From Burkholderiales bacterium (GTDB lineage: Bacteria; Pseudomonadota; Gammaproteobacteria; Burkholderiales; SHXO01), in contig JADZGB010000003.1 of NCBI GenBank assembly GCA_020854105.1, forward strand, positions 124,573 through 188,572: a stretch of DNA of 64,000 bases, in the 5' to 3' direction. The notes beneath the pieces were generated by a model that was not told the origin of the DNA, searched no databases, and saw only the letters and a list, made by a program, of their open reading frames with translations. Below are positions 1-8,885 of this stretch, one piece after another. A program made the position numbers and the translations under genes. The stretch's first letter is position 1. Each line of letters opens with the position of its first letter.

Positions 1-423
1 GATGGGCTCCGGCGGCAGATTGCGCATGGACATCAGGCGCACGCGCGGATCCTTTCCCAATAGCTGCTGCAGCACGCCAGCCATGCGGTCGGGAGCGAGC
101 AGGGTGCGCTGCAACTGCCCGAGTTCCCCGTCGATGCCTGCCAGCTCGCGCCGCACGGCAGCGACCCGCTCGCGCACGGCGAGGTTCGGATCGGTGCCCA
201 GCACACGCGCGGTCTCGGCCTGCTGCGCCTGCGCGGCCGCGAGCATGCGCGCCTGCTCCGTCATGTGTGCGATCAGCGCAGCACGCTGTCCGAGCGCCGG
301 CTCGACACAGGAAAGACCGGCGAACGCGGGAACCACACACACGAATGCACCGAGAAGCGCGATGCGCTCGCGCTCGGTGCGGCCCGCCAGCCAGTTCTCC
401 AGTGCGTTCCAGTACCGCTTCAC
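1..423 (-). CDS. mshJ: MSHA biogenesis protein MshJ (PilO-like), partial
   Basis: The first 141 codons of a gene that leaves the window at base 1. It starts at a GTG (423-421) that overlaps the TGA of the PilN-like gene in a GTGA junction, so it is translationally coupled. The product opens MKRYWNALENWLAGRTERER, has one membrane segment at about residues 20-38, then a long periplasmic coiled coil ending near a PPEP sequence. This is the layout of PilO/MshJ inner-membrane alignment proteins, which pair with the PilN partner encoded just before it. The call rests on position and architecture more than on sequence signature. Confidence 0.8.
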   Translation of the reverse strand, partial: MKRYWNALENWLAGRTERERIALLGAFVCVVPAFAGLSCVEPALGQRAALIAHMTEQARMLAAAQAQQAETARVLGTDPNLAVRERVAAVRRELAGIDGELGQLQRTLLAPDRMAGVLQQLLGKDPRVRLMSMRNLPPEPI

Positions 424-1079
424 CGCGAAGTCCCCGAGGAGGTCGGCGGTTGCGCATCGCTGCCCTCGGTGGTCGCGAGGCGGAATTCGAGATAGGCCGG
501 GGCTGCCGAAGCTTCATCGTCTGTGGCGCGCGCGGGCGTGTCCACCGCGAGCGTGGCGAAGGCGCGCCCGCGCAGCGCCGCCTCGGCGCGCAGGCGGCCC
601 AGGTATTCGGGCAGCAACTGCGCATCCATCGTGCGCCCGCGCACCGTGATCTCCCGCCCCGCCCCGCCGATCGACAGCCCGGTCAGCCAGATCCCGTCCA
701 GACGCTGGCGCGCGAACGCGCGCAGGTACTCCGAGACGCCGCCGGTATCGCCCAGATCGCCGCGCTGGAGACGCGCCATCACCTGCCTGCGGCCCTCCGC
801 CAGCGCCTGCGTCGATTCGAGCTCGGCCAGGATCGCGGGATCGGGCTTGCGCCCGGCCGCCTCGCGCGCCATGCGCGTCACGTCGCCCTGCAGCGCAGCC
901 AGCTGCGCGTCCCGCTGCGCGGCCAGCCCGGCGATGCGCCCGCGTTCGACCTGCGCGAGCACGGCGGCCGCGAACGCGAACACGGCGACGACCACCATTG
1001 CGCGCAGGGTCAGGCGCGCGCTCAGGCGCTCCACCCTTGGCGCGAGCGCGGGATCGAACAGATTGATCTGCTGGCTCAC
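420..1079 (-). CDS. PilN-like MSHA biogenesis protein (second MshI-type subunit)
   Basis: A 219-residue protein that begins MSQQINLFDPAL, the usual PilN-type opening (QINL...P). One membrane helix lies at about residues 24-43, followed by a periplasmic coiled coil and a small ferredoxin-like domain. Known PilN proteins bridge cytoplasmic PilM and periplasmic PilO in type IV pilus machines. Here the PilM-like partner is the upstream mshI and the PilO-like partner is the downstream mshJ. The GTG start overlaps the mshI stop (GTGA), and its own stop overlaps the mshJ start. In many MSHA loci this gene is called mshI2 or simply a PilN domain protein. Confidence 0.85.
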   Translation of the reverse strand: MSQQINLFDPALAPRVERLSARLTLRAMVVVAVFAFAAAVLAQVERGRIAGLAAQRDAQLAALQGDVTRMAREAAGRKPDPAILAELESTQALAEGRRQVMARLQRGDLGDTGGVSEYLRAFARQRLDGIWLTGLSIGGAGREITVRGRTMDAQLLPEYLGRLRAEAALRGRAFATLAVDTPARATDDEASAAPAYLEFRLATTEGSDAQPPTSSGTSR

Positions 1080-2011
1080 GCGTGCGGCTCCGAGCGCATC
1101 GCGGCACCGATGAGATGCAGGTACTGGCGCTGGCGCACCGGATCCGCCAGTTCAGGGACCGCGGACACGTCCATGGCACTGTCCAGCGCAAGGGCCTCGA
1201 CGGGCAGATCGAGATTCGCCTGCAGATGCCGCAACAGCACCGGAATCGGCGTGACCAGCAGGCTGGCGACCGTCACGTAGGCGAACTGCCGGTAGAAGTG
1301 GTCGAGCGAGCGCTGCAGTTCGAGCACCAGCCGGTCCAGCGCCTGTTCGCTAACCTCGCGCGCAGCGTCCTCGATCTGCGCCAGGCCGATGTCGGTACGC
1401 CGCGCGAGGAACAGCTCGCCATCTCGCGTGACGGTGAGCAGGCCGCCGTTCACGTCCATGCTCAGAACTGCCACGCCCCGCCCGGGCTGCTCGAACAGTG
1501 CCGCGACGTTGCGCTGCGCCATCTCCGGTACGTCGAAGGCGTGAAGAGGAAAACGCGCCGCATGGAACAGGCGCATGCGCGCGGCAATTTCGGCATTGCG
1601 CGCGGACACCGCGAACAGGTGCTGGGCATACGCGCCCCCATGGCCGGAGCCGGGCACGCGCGCCACGTCGACGGTGGCCTGGTCCACCGGATAGTCCAGC
1701 AGATCGCGCAGCTTCCAGCGCACCGCCTCGCGCAGTTCGGCCTCCGGCACCGGCGGGGCATCCGTCATCTGCATCTGATAGCTGCCCGCATCGAGCAGGG
1801 CGCAGCACAGGAAGCGATCCCGGCCGAGCTGCCGGCGCATGCGACCTAGAGCCTCGGCTGCTTCGTCGCCGAAGCGATGGCTGTGGCAGCGCAGGAGGGA
1901 GCGCCCCTGCGTCCCGGGCTCCATCTGGGCGAGATCGATGCGATCGCCATGGACCGCGACCGAGACCCAGTTGCCCGAGCGTGCGCGCTGCCTGCGAAGG
2001 AAGGGAAGCAT
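1076..2011 (-). CDS. mshI: MSHA biogenesis protein MshI (PilM-like)
   Basis: A 311-residue cytoplasmic protein from ATG 2011 (MLPFLRRQRARSGNWVSVAV). The reading frame stays open upstream to about 2410, but that part is low-quality sequence antisense-like in composition and overlaps the end of mshQ, so I start at the ATG. The protein has the actin-like PilM/MshI pattern: an early beta-strand block, a conserved LREAVRWKLRDLLDYP segment at about residues 96-111 and VLSMDVNGG later. It should connect the cytoplasmic motor to the PilN/PilO-like pair encoded next. The 80-base gap after mshQ holds no strong ribosome site. Confidence 0.85.
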   Translation of the reverse strand: MLPFLRRQRARSGNWVSVAVHGDRIDLAQMEPGTQGRSLLRCHSHRFGDEAAEALGRMRRQLGRDRFLCCALLDAGSYQMQMTDAPPVPEAELREAVRWKLRDLLDYPVDQATVDVARVPGSGHGGAYAQHLFAVSARNAEIAARMRLFHAARFPLHAFDVPEMAQRNVAALFEQPGRGVAVLSMDVNGGLLTVTRDGELFLARRTDIGLAQIEDAAREVSEQALDRLVLELQRSLDHFYRQFAYVTVASLLVTPIPVLLRHLQANLDLPVEALALDSAMDVSAVPELADPVRQRQYLHLIGAAMRSEPHA

Positions 2012-2091
2012 CGATGGAGGAAGCGCCCGGGGCGCCCTGGTTTGCCAAATGTCAGGCGTTGCAAAATCTGCACCAGCGCGATGCGCCGCGG

Positions 2092-5000
2092 TCAGTACAA
2101 CTCCCGGAAATAGATGAACTCGCTCGCACCGCGGTGCAGGCCGAACGCCGCGCGCCCCGACGGGTTCTGGCCGTGCACGCCGGTGCCGGCCCAGTCGAAC
2201 TGCAGCCAGCTCTTGCCCGCGCTGGTGGCCGCGGAGGCGGATCCGTTCAGACAGCTGTTTCCGGCAACGGCTGCGCTGAGGCGAGGCATCAGGTCGACGC
2301 TGCCGTCCACTGCACCATCGGCCCCCGCCACCGGCTTGGTCAGCGTCAGCGTCGCCCTGCCGCCCGAGAAAACCAGGCCGGCTGGCGGCGTCGTCGCGCC
2401 GGTCTCGCATGCCGACAGGTTCTTCTGGAAGTTGCGAAACATCACGTCGCTGCGCAGAAGCTGCGTGCAGCTGTCGGCCGCGTTGGTCACGAATCCGAAG
2501 CCGTTGTGGTACTGGGTCTCGAACGGCACCGGCAGCGCGGTCAGGCCGGAGCCCAGCGCGTTGTGCACCTTCAGGCGTCCGAAGCGCAATGCAGTCGTGC
2601 CCAGCAGCGCGCGCTCGTTGCCGCCGCTGCCGTCCACGTCGAGGTTGAGCGCGGCAGTGGCCAGTGCCGCCCCGTCCTGGTCCACCGGCGCAATGCCCAG
2701 CGCCAGCGCTGCGAACGGCCCGTCCGGTGCGCCTGCCCGCGCCAGCGCAATGCTGGTGGAGACGTTGGCCACTCCGGCCACCCAGGCGAGGGGCGTGCCC
2801 CCGAGCAGGTCGATGCGGCTGGTGAGATCCGTCCCGGCGTTCACGGCGCCCCAGCCCATCGTGGACGGCGGCGAGGACGTGCCAGCCGTGCCTGGCAGCC
2901 TGGCAAACGCGTTGGCGCTGGCGTAGTTCAGTGTCGTCATTCCGGCCGCGGCGCGCGCGGTGAGTGCGAAGCCCGCCCCGAGCGGTTCGCCGATATAGGT
3001 GAACGACGAGGCCGGCGAGCAGCCGGCCGCGACGCGGTTGGTGAGCGTGGCACCGCCCGCAGTGAAGTGGTGTGCTGTAAAGCGTCCGACATTGCCGCTG
3101 GAGGTAACGACGGCGACCTCACCCGCGCCGAGGTAGTCGCCGTCGGCAACCGTCGCGGCCAGCGTGACGATGCCGACCTCGGGCCAGCTGAACGCAGTCC
3201 CCGTCGCGCTGCCTGCGCTGAAGCTGCCGAACTGCGTGGCGTTGGCGAGCGTCGGATTGTTGCTCAGACCGAGGCCGGGAACCAGCGCCGCCGTGAGCCG
3301 CACGCCCTCCGCACTGCCCTCCTGGCCGAAGCTGGGCGTGGCGTTGCCCACGGCATTGCGCGCGGTCACCGTCACGCTGAAGTCCTCGCCGGCGCGGACG
3401 AAGACGGCGCCGGCGGCGCTCCCGGCGCCCGGGTTGGCGAATCCGTCGCCGCTGCGGCGGATGTCGGACAGCACCAGGGTGTGCGGCTTGACCACGAAGC
3501 TGTTGCTCGCCCCGGTCATGCTGTTCGACGGGGAGCCGCCGCCACCGGGCGGGATGGCGTAGCGCGCGTGCAGGCGGATGGCACCGGCATCGGGATAGTC
3601 CAGCGTGAAGGCTGCCATGCCGTGGGAACCGAACAGCAGATTCCTGCTGGTGTAGCTCGCCACGCTGCCGCCGTGGTTGGAGGCGATGGTGCCTGATCCG
3701 TTGTTGGTGATCGTCACCTGCTGACCGGGCTGGCAGGCGGCCGGATTCACGCACTCGGATGCGAGATCGACGGCGACGCTGGCACCAGCCGCGAAGCCGG
3801 GCGCGACGGTGCAGGCACCGGTGCAGGCGCCGGTCGCGGCGCAGCTGCCGCTGCGCACAGCCTGCAGATAGAGGGTGGAAGAGGTCACTGCGGACACCTG
3901 GCCGGGAAGCAGCGCGTTGCCGGCATCGACGAAGCGGAAACCGCCGGCATGGAAGGCGAGGGTCTGGTCGTAGCCCGCCTCGTCGCCGGCCGTGCCGGTG
4001 GTATCGGTGGCGGCGCCGTCGGTGACCGAGACGTTGACCGTCTGCGCCCAGGTGTCCCGCAACGCGAGCACGACGCTGCTCTCGCCGCCCGCCGCGAAGG
4101 TGTAGGTTGCCACGCCATCGTCGGGCGTGCCGTTGCCGAGCGTCCCGCCTCCCGTGACGACCGACCAGTCGCCCCGGCTGCCCGGTCCGCCCGCCCCGGA
4201 TACGTACTGGGCAGTGACCGTGATGGTGGTGCTGCTGTTGAGCGTCTGCGCCGCGTGGGCGGCATCGTGCGGTGTGATGGTGACAGGCTCGGCCTGGCAG
4301 TTGACGCCCGAGGCGTTGTTCTGCACGCGGTAGTGGTCCACCGAGGCACACGGCGCGGAATAGGTGCGCACGGCATTCAGCTCGGCCGCGGTCAGGGCCT
4401 GGTCGTACACGCGCACGTCGTCGATCAGGCCGTCCCAGCGGCGGCCGCTGAAGTCCTGGTCGTCGCCGATCTGCAGCTTGGTCAGGGCCTTGGTCAGCTG
4501 CGCGGTCGAGTTGCCGGTCTGGCGCACGGCGACCGCGCTGCCGGACGTACCGGTGTAGATCGCCTGCGAGCCGCGCGTGAACACGAATGCGACGAAGGTC
4601 CAGCTTCCCGTCGGCACCGTGCTGCCGGAGGTGAACAGCTGGGCGCTGCCATCGTTCCACCACCAGTTCAGCGCACCGGTGGGGGTGACGTGAAACTCGT
4701 AGTTATAGTCGTTGGAGAAGATCGACATCAGGCCCGACGCGGGGTAGGTGTCGGGCCTGATCCACGCCGTAACCGTGAACGTGCTCTGCATGTTCTGGCT
4801 GGCGTGAAAAGGGATGTCGATGCGGCTGCTGGGCGGCGTGAAGCTGCCGGCGCGACATTTGATGCCCGTCACCGGGCTCGCGCCGAGCGCCGTACCGTTG
4901 CGCCCGTCGCTGCCGCTGTCGGCGACCTCGCCCGCGGCACCGCTCCAGGACGCCTCGTCCAGGCGGTACCAGCGGTTGGGCGTGGCGGCGGCCGCGACCG

Positions 5001-5682
5001 GCACCAGCACGACGCTCTGGCCGATGTTCTCGTCATTGCTCGAGGTCGCGGTGCGCGTGCCGGTCGCGGCCGGCCCCGGCAGGTACTCGTCGGCAAGCGC
5101 CACGCGCACGCCGGTGCCGCTGGACGTCATATCGGCGCGCTTGGCCATCGAAGCGGGCGAGGCCACGGCGGTGGTGTTGCGCACGGAGAAGAAGCTCACC
5201 AGCGTGGTGCCGGCGGACCCGGGCGTGACCGACGGCGCGACGATGTTCGAGGATCCGGAAGCGTTCACGTTGCCGCCCGAGGTTGCGACAGCAGACACGC
5301 CGCGATACGCCACGATCAGGCCGGCGGCGCGCCGGCTCTCCGAGAAGGTCCAGGTGTAGCTCGCCGCCTCCCCGCCGCTGACCGCGCGGTAGAACAGCGC
5401 GGTGCGCAGGGCTCCGGGAGCGGCATCGGTGCGCAGCAGGGTCCAGCCACCGGGGGCGCTGATCGCCGGTGCGTTGCGCACCGTGATGGCGGCGAGCAGC
5501 ATGTCGCCGCTGCGCAGTTCGCCCGGCACGGCGATGGTGATGGCGGCTGCGTTCACACCGACGGTCTGCACGTCGTGGAAACCGACCACGACCGCGCCCG
5601 CGCGCAGCGGCAGCCACAGCAGGACCAGGAGCGGGAGCCCCGCGAGCTCGCGCGCACGGGGAAGCAGAACGCGCCTCAGCAT
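2092..5682 (-). CDS. mshQ: MshQ-like giant surface protein with LamG-type domain and DUF6701 region
   Basis: A 1196-residue exported protein. Residues 1-30 are a signal peptide ending LRAGA. Residues about 35-228 form a beta-rich module, and residues about 236-440 form a LamG/concanavalin-like lectin fold (WYRLDE, FTVTAWIRP, WDGLIDDVRVYDQAL). The remainder, about 450-1190, is the long beta-rich MshQ/DUF6701 region with scattered paired cysteines (CAATGACTGAC). It is the last of the exported-component genes after the minor prepilins and overlaps mshP by 7 bases. In MSHA systems MshQ is conserved, but its exact role (adhesin or tip protein) is not firmly established. The LamG-type fold suggests carbohydrate or matrix binding; that is inference. 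Confidence 0.88.
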   Translation of the reverse strand: MLRRVLLPRARELAGLPLLVLLWLPLRAGAVVVGFHDVQTVGVNAAAITIAVPGELRSGDMLLAAITVRNAPAISAPGGWTLLRTDAAPGALRTALFYRAVSGGEAASYTWTFSESRRAAGLIVAYRGVSAVATSGGNVNASGSSNIVAPSVTPGSAGTTLVSFFSVRNTTAVASPASMAKRADMTSSGTGVRVALADEYLPGPAATGTRTATSSNDENIGQSVVLVPVAAAATPNRWYRLDEASWSGAAGEVADSGSDGRNGTALGASPVTGIKCRAGSFTPPSSRIDIPFHASQNMQSTFTVTAWIRPDTYPASGLMSIFSNDYNYEFHVTPTGALNWWWNDGSAQLFTSGSTVPTGSWTFVAFVFTRGSQAIYTGTSGSAVAVRQTGNSTAQLTKALTKLQIGDDQDFSGRRWDGLIDDVRVYDQALTAAELNAVRTYSAPCASVDHYRVQNNASGVNCQAEPVTITPHDAAHAAQTLNSSTTITVTAQYVSGAGGPGSRGDWSVVTGGGTLGNGTPDDGVATYTFAAGGESSVVLALRDTWAQTVNVSVTDGAATDTTGTAGDEAGYDQTLAFHAGGFRFVDAGNALLPGQVSAVTSSTLYLQAVRSGSCAATGACTGACTVAPGFAAGASVAVDLASECVNPAACQPGQQVTITNNGSGTIASNHGGSVASYTSRNLLFGSHGMAAFTLDYPDAGAIRLHARYAIPPGGGGSPSNSMTGASNSFVVKPHTLVLSDIRRSGDGFANPGAGSAAGAVFVRAGEDFSVTVTARNAVGNATPSFGQEGSAEGVRLTAALVPGLGLSNNPTLANATQFGSFSAGSATGTAFSWPEVGIVTLAATVADGDYLGAGEVAVVTSSGNVGRFTAHHFTAGGATLTNRVAAGCSPASSFTYIGEPLGAGFALTARAAAGMTTLNYASANAFARLPGTAGTSSPPSTMGWGAVNAGTDLTSRIDLLGGTPLAWVAGVANVSTSIALARAGAPDGPFAALALGIAPVDQDGAALATAALNLDVDGSGGNERALLGTTALRFGRLKVHNALGSGLTALPVPFETQYHNGFGFVTNAADSCTQLLRSDVMFRNFQKNLSACETGATTPPAGLVFSGGRATLTLTKPVAGADGAVDGSVDLMPRLSAAVAGNSCLNGSASAATSAGKSWLQFDWAGTGVHGQNPSGRAAFGLHRGASEFIYFRELY

Positions 5683-6167
5683 CGGTACTCCGGGGGGTTC
5701 GCGGGATCGATGCAGCGGCTCACCGTGACCTCGACCGTGCGCGACACGTGGTTCGCCGTCTGGGGCGTGCCGAAGGTCGCGGTCGCCGAGAGCCGATAGA
5801 CGCCTATGGTGCGATCGAGTTCAGTGGTGGCCGAGGGACCGGTACAGGTCACGCTCACCGCCATCGGGGCGAGGTCCTGCGCCAGCGCGAGCGCCTCGGG
5901 AGCGCCCCAGCACGAGGGCAGCGTGATACCAGGTGTGCCCTCCGGGTCGAGGATGCGATAGACGCCCCACTCGATGCCCGCGCGCGCGGCCTGGTACGCG
6001 CGCACGCCCTGCAGGTCCAGCGCTGCGCCCGAGTGCTGCATGACGGACACGTTCACCAGACCGGCCGCCAGAGCAGCGAGCACGACCAGGATGAACAGCG
6101 CGGAGACGATGCTGAAGCCGCGCTGCGCGCGTGCACTTGCGCTGCCCTCAGGGCATGTTGCTGACAT
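5676..6167 (-). CDS. mshP: MSHA minor prepilin MshP
   Basis: A 163-residue prepilin-like protein. A short leader (MSATCPEGSASARAQRG) is followed by FSIVSALFILVVLAALAAG. The glycine before the cleavage site is present, but mature position 5 is Ser instead of Glu. MshP and the GspK/PilX-type minor pseudopilins usually lack this Glu, which fits a tip-located subunit that need not neutralise a neighbouring N-terminus. The rest is a small periplasmic domain with four cysteines (SCWG, VTCTG, SRCID and the C-terminal YRC). It overlaps mshO by 20 bases and mshQ by 7. Confidence 0.88.
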   Translation of the reverse strand: MSATCPEGSASARAQRGFSIVSALFILVVLAALAAGLVNVSVMQHSGAALDLQGVRAYQAARAGIEWGVYRILDPEGTPGITLPSCWGAPEALALAQDLAPMAVSVTCTGPSATTELDRTIGVYRLSATATFGTPQTANHVSRTVEVTVSRCIDPANPPEYRC

Positions 6168-7008
6168 GCGCCTCCTGCACCAGAGTCACGCTCTCGCTGC
6201 TGCCGGCACTGCTCCGGGTCAGGGTAAGGGCAAGCGACACCACGCCGTTGCGCATGGCGACGGCGCTCGGGTTGTAGACGATGCTGCACGCCGCCACTCC
6301 GGAGGCCAGCAGCGCGTCGGAGCCGGACGGGAACGCGATGGGCTGGGCGGCGGCGAGCGCGTAGCCCCAGTGCCGCCGCAGTTCTCCCGCCGCGGGGTCG
6401 GTCGCGTTCGCAGTGCACACGTAGCTGACCGCGTGCTCGACCACGTGAAAGCGCGACGATGTCGAAGGCAGCGGAAAGGCGACCGCGGACGAGAGCGTGA
6501 CCGTATTGCCCGATACGCCCGATACGGTGCGCAGGTTGCCGGAACTGCCCTGGTAGGCGTCGGATGCGCCGAACCCGGGCCCGAGGTTGTACACGACGAT
6601 GGAGTTCCCGGGCGTCACCGGCTTGGTCGGCATCTGGCCGAGCACGTCGAAGCGGTAGGGCGATGCGGCGCTGCCGAACTCCAGGACGTCCCCGCTTCCC
6701 GAGGCATCGGGTTCGGCACGATAGCGCCCGCCTCCTCGGGTGAGCAGGAACTCCAGGTAGAGGCTGCCGCCTGCGCTGGTGACGCGCACGCTGTTGGGAA
6801 GTGCCAGGCGCAGGTCGCGCGTCATGCGCCGCAGCGCGGTGTCGGCCAGGTCGCTCAGCTGCGCGCGCCGGGTGCTGTCGAAGTAGCCCTGCACCGGTGC
6901 GCGGATGAACGTCGCCACCACCGCGGCGATGATGCCGGTGACCGCGATGACGATGATCGCCTCGGGGAGCGTGAACCCGCACTGGGCGGCACGCGCGCGC
7001 CGCTTCAT
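6148..7008 (-). CDS. mshO: MSHA minor prepilin MshO
   Basis: A 286-residue prepilin starting at ATG 7008, which overlaps the mshD stop (ATGA). The N-terminus MKRRARAAQCG is a prepilin leader and FTLPEAIIVIAVTGIIAAVV is the transmembrane alpha1 helix with Glu at mature position 5. The large C-terminal domain (about 250 residues) is typical of MshO, the biggest minor prepilin of the locus and the analogue of PilW/GspJ. It should enter the pilus initiation complex with MshC, MshD and MshP after cleavage by a prepilin peptidase, which is not encoded in this window. Confidence 0.9.
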   Translation of the reverse strand: MKRRARAAQCGFTLPEAIIVIAVTGIIAAVVATFIRAPVQGYFDSTRRAQLSDLADTALRRMTRDLRLALPNSVRVTSAGGSLYLEFLLTRGGGRYRAEPDASGSGDVLEFGSAASPYRFDVLGQMPTKPVTPGNSIVVYNLGPGFGASDAYQGSSGNLRTVSGVSGNTVTLSSAVAFPLPSTSSRFHVVEHAVSYVCTANATDPAAGELRRHWGYALAAAQPIAFPSGSDALLASGVAACSIVYNPSAVAMRNGVVSLALTLTRSSAGSSESVTLVQEAHVSNMP

Positions 7009-7592
7009 GGCGCGCGCGGGGCGTAGCGCGTGCGGTAACCCTGCAGGCGCACGCTCTCGTTGCCCGGTCCGGTGACGGTCACCGTGACCAGCACGGAGGA
7101 GGTTCCGGGAACACTGTAGGAGGCATTGCCCAGCGCCGACTGCTGCACGGATACGCTCGCGGCGTAGCCTGCCGGTCCGTCGTGACTGCCGGTGATGTCG
7201 CGCACCCCGGAGGGGGTCGCGCTGGCGGTGTCGAATTCGGCGTAGTCGCCCACGTGGTCGAACGGCGCGGATGCCGAGTAGCGCGTCTCGCCGGCTTCCG
7301 GCCCGATCGCATCGGCCGTGCTCGCGCACTGCGCCGCATCCGTCGCGTCCACGGTCGCGGCCCGGGCAGTGGTGACATGGGCATCGTCCGCGTCGCAGTA
7401 GGTGTAGGGCATCAGTTGCACCTCCTCCAGCAGGCCCTCGGCGATGGCCAGCGCCTGCTTGCGCACCAGCGGATCGCTGCTGCGCGAAGTGGTCCGATTC
7501 ATGGCCAGCAGCACCGCGGTCAGAGCGATGCTCACCACCAGGATGAACACGATCATCTCGATCAGCGTCAGGCCGCGCTCACGGGTGCACAT
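7005..7592 (-). CDS. mshD: MSHA minor prepilin MshD
   Basis: A 195-residue prepilin with leader MCTRERG and helix LTLIEMIVFILVVSIALTAV, Glu at mature position 5. The body shows the PilV/GspI-like start (LVRKQALAIAEGLLEEVQ), where newly made minor pilins often have a QALxIAE segment. ATG 7592 lies 14 bases inside mshC, and its stop overlaps the mshO start. It belongs to the minor prepilin set C-D-O-P that is thought to prime pilus assembly. Confidence 0.9.
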   Translation of the reverse strand: MCTRERGLTLIEMIVFILVVSIALTAVLLAMNRTTSRSSDPLVRKQALAIAEGLLEEVQLMPYTYCDADDAHVTTARAATVDATDAAQCASTADAIGPEAGETRYSASAPFDHVGDYAEFDTASATPSGVRDITGSHDGPAGYAASVSVQQSALGNASYSVPGTSSVLVTVTVTGPGNESVRLQGYRTRYAPRAP

Positions 7593-8040
7593 GCCCGGTC
7601 TCCTGCTCCACCGTGAACGTGCGCGTGGGCGTGCCGCCGACCGTGAAGGTCACCGGACCCGCGCTGGGACGGCCCAGTCCATCGAAACTGAAGCTGCCGG
7701 CGCTGCTGGTGAGCGTCGTACCGACCGGCGCCGCCAGCGCGAGAGGCTGGGCCGCAGCGGGGTCGGCCAGCGCGACGGTGCAGCCGACATCGAAGCACAG
7801 CGACAGGGCGTTGCCCCCGGTCACCACGTACACCGCGGCGTTCTGCGCCACCGCCACCTTCTGCGCGTAGCGCACCGCCGCCAGCACGCGATCGTGGAAC
7901 GCGAGCGTGTCGAAGTCGCGGGTGGCACTGAAGCGCGGCAGCACCACCACCGCGAGCACCGCCAGAACGATGACGAGCACGATCATCTCCACCAGCGTGA
8001 ACCCGCGTGCAAGCGCTCGGAAAGACGATCGTGCGGACAT
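7579..8040 (-). CDS. mshC: MSHA minor prepilin MshC
   Basis: A 153-residue prepilin from ATG 8040. The leader MSARSSFRALARG is followed by FTLVEMIVLVIVLAVLAVVV, and then the GspH-like start of the globular part (FHDRVLAAVRYAQKVAVAQN). The frame extends further upstream into the mshA-mshC spacer but has no prepilin signal there. It ends at EQETGHVHP and overlaps the start of mshD. Gene order mshA-C-D-O-P-Q is the one found in Vibrio-type MSHA loci. Confidence 0.9.
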   Translation of the reverse strand: MSARSSFRALARGFTLVEMIVLVIVLAVLAVVVLPRFSATRDFDTLAFHDRVLAAVRYAQKVAVAQNAAVYVVTGGNALSLCFDVGCTVALADPAAAQPLALAAPVGTTLTSSAGSFSFDGLGRPSAGPVTFTVGGTPTRTFTVEQETGHVHP

Positions 8041-8105
8041 GTGCGGGCCTGAAATGAAAGCGCCCGACCGCGTGCGCGATCGGGCGCTCGCCACGCGCTG
8101 CGTGG

Positions 8106-8507
8106 CTACTGGGAGCAGATGATGGTGGTGACCGCGCTGGCGCTCTGCGGCCCCAGGATGTTGCACGACAGCGGATAGCCTTCGGTCTGCTGCGCGCCGG
8201 TGCAGGTCGCGGTGGATCCCGCATCCATGGAGAAGCCGCTGGGGAAGGCACCGCCGGTCAGCAGCAACGGTATGTCGCTGTCCTGACAGCCGTCGATCGC
8301 GTAGGTATTGGGCTTAGAGGTGTTGACCAGGCGCGCCGAGAAGTTCAACGCGGTGGCGGAGGCAACCGCGCCGGCGACCCCCTGTGCCGCTGCGGCACCG
8401 GCTTCGCCGCGCAGGTCGATGAAGCGCGGCAGCGCGACCGCTGCCAGGATGCCGAGGATGACGATCACCACGATCAGCTCGATGAGGGTGAAACCACGCT
8501 GCTTCAT
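8106..8507 (-). CDS. mshA: MSHA major pilin MshA
   Basis: A 133-residue prepilin from ATG 8507 with a clear ribosome site (GGAGA, about 7 bases upstream). The leader is only five residues (MKQRG), followed by FTLIELIVVIVILGILAAVA with Glu at mature position 5 and then LPRFIDLRGEA. The C-terminal domain has two cysteine pairs (DGCQD/TATCTG; LSCN/IICSQ) able to form disulphides. It lies in the major-pilin position, first of the intact exported subunits after mshG. The frame runs on upstream into a damaged second pilin (8567-8759) and should not be read as one protein. Confidence 0.9.
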   Translation of the reverse strand: MKQRGFTLIELIVVIVILGILAAVALPRFIDLRGEAGAAAAQGVAGAVASATALNFSARLVNTSKPNTYAIDGCQDSDIPLLLTGGAFPSGFSMDAGSTATCTGAQQTEGYPLSCNILGPQSASAVTTIICSQ

Positions 8508-8566
8508 TGCGCTTCTCCAGATGGATTCGTTCAGGGATGGCGGGCGGCCGGCGGCTGGAGCACCAT

Positions 8567-8759
8567 TCATGCCACATGCATGCATGCACCGGACATGGCT
8601 GCTGCCTCGACCGATCCGAGCATGCCGTTGACCTTGGCGATGCGCGCATCGGCCTGCAAGGCGACGCAGCGCGGCATCGCCGCTACCGCCAGCAAGGCGG
8701 GGATGGTGATCACGATGATCAGTTTCGATGAGCGTGAAGCCCGGATGCAGCCGCTTCAT
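8567..8759 (-). pseudogene. mshB: mshB-like prepilin remnant, frameshifted and truncated
   Basis: ATG 8759 opens MKRLHPGFTLIE, a normal class III prepilin N-terminus, but one extra A near base 8723 (GAAACTG where GAACTG is expected) shifts the frame. Removing that base restores a pilin helix (LIIVITIPALLAVAAMPRC), the conserved start of the globular domain (VALQADARIAKVNG) and then MLGSVEAAAMSGACMHVA with a stop at 8567-8569. The repaired product is only 63 residues, about half a pilin, so the C-terminal domain is missing too. It lies where mshB lies in Vibrio (between mshG and mshA). Either it is decayed or the extra base is a sequencing error in an already truncated gene. Confidence 0.75.
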
Positions 8760-8885
8760 CCGTATTGCTCCTGTCGTGCCGGGACCCGCCCCGGCCAGCA
8801 ATCCCCACGACGGCGCCGTGGCTTCTGCACGAGCTTCGGCAGAAATTGCACATTCTTGAGGTTCGCGCGCATCGGGTCTGCAGCC

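Noticed and set aside
1498..3696. Plus-strand open frame of about 730 codons opposite mshI and mshQ
   Set aside because: Antisense to clear pilus genes; the translation has no family features.
8778..8795. GCCGGG/CCCGGC hairpin after mshG as a terminator
   Set aside because: Only a 6-bp stem and no T-run; it could be chance in high-GC DNA.
8106..8801. One long pilin-like frame covering mshA and the sequence upstream
   Set aside because: It contains two prepilin starts; the inner ATG 8507 has its own ribosome site and a complete pilin. The outer part is the frameshifted remnant.
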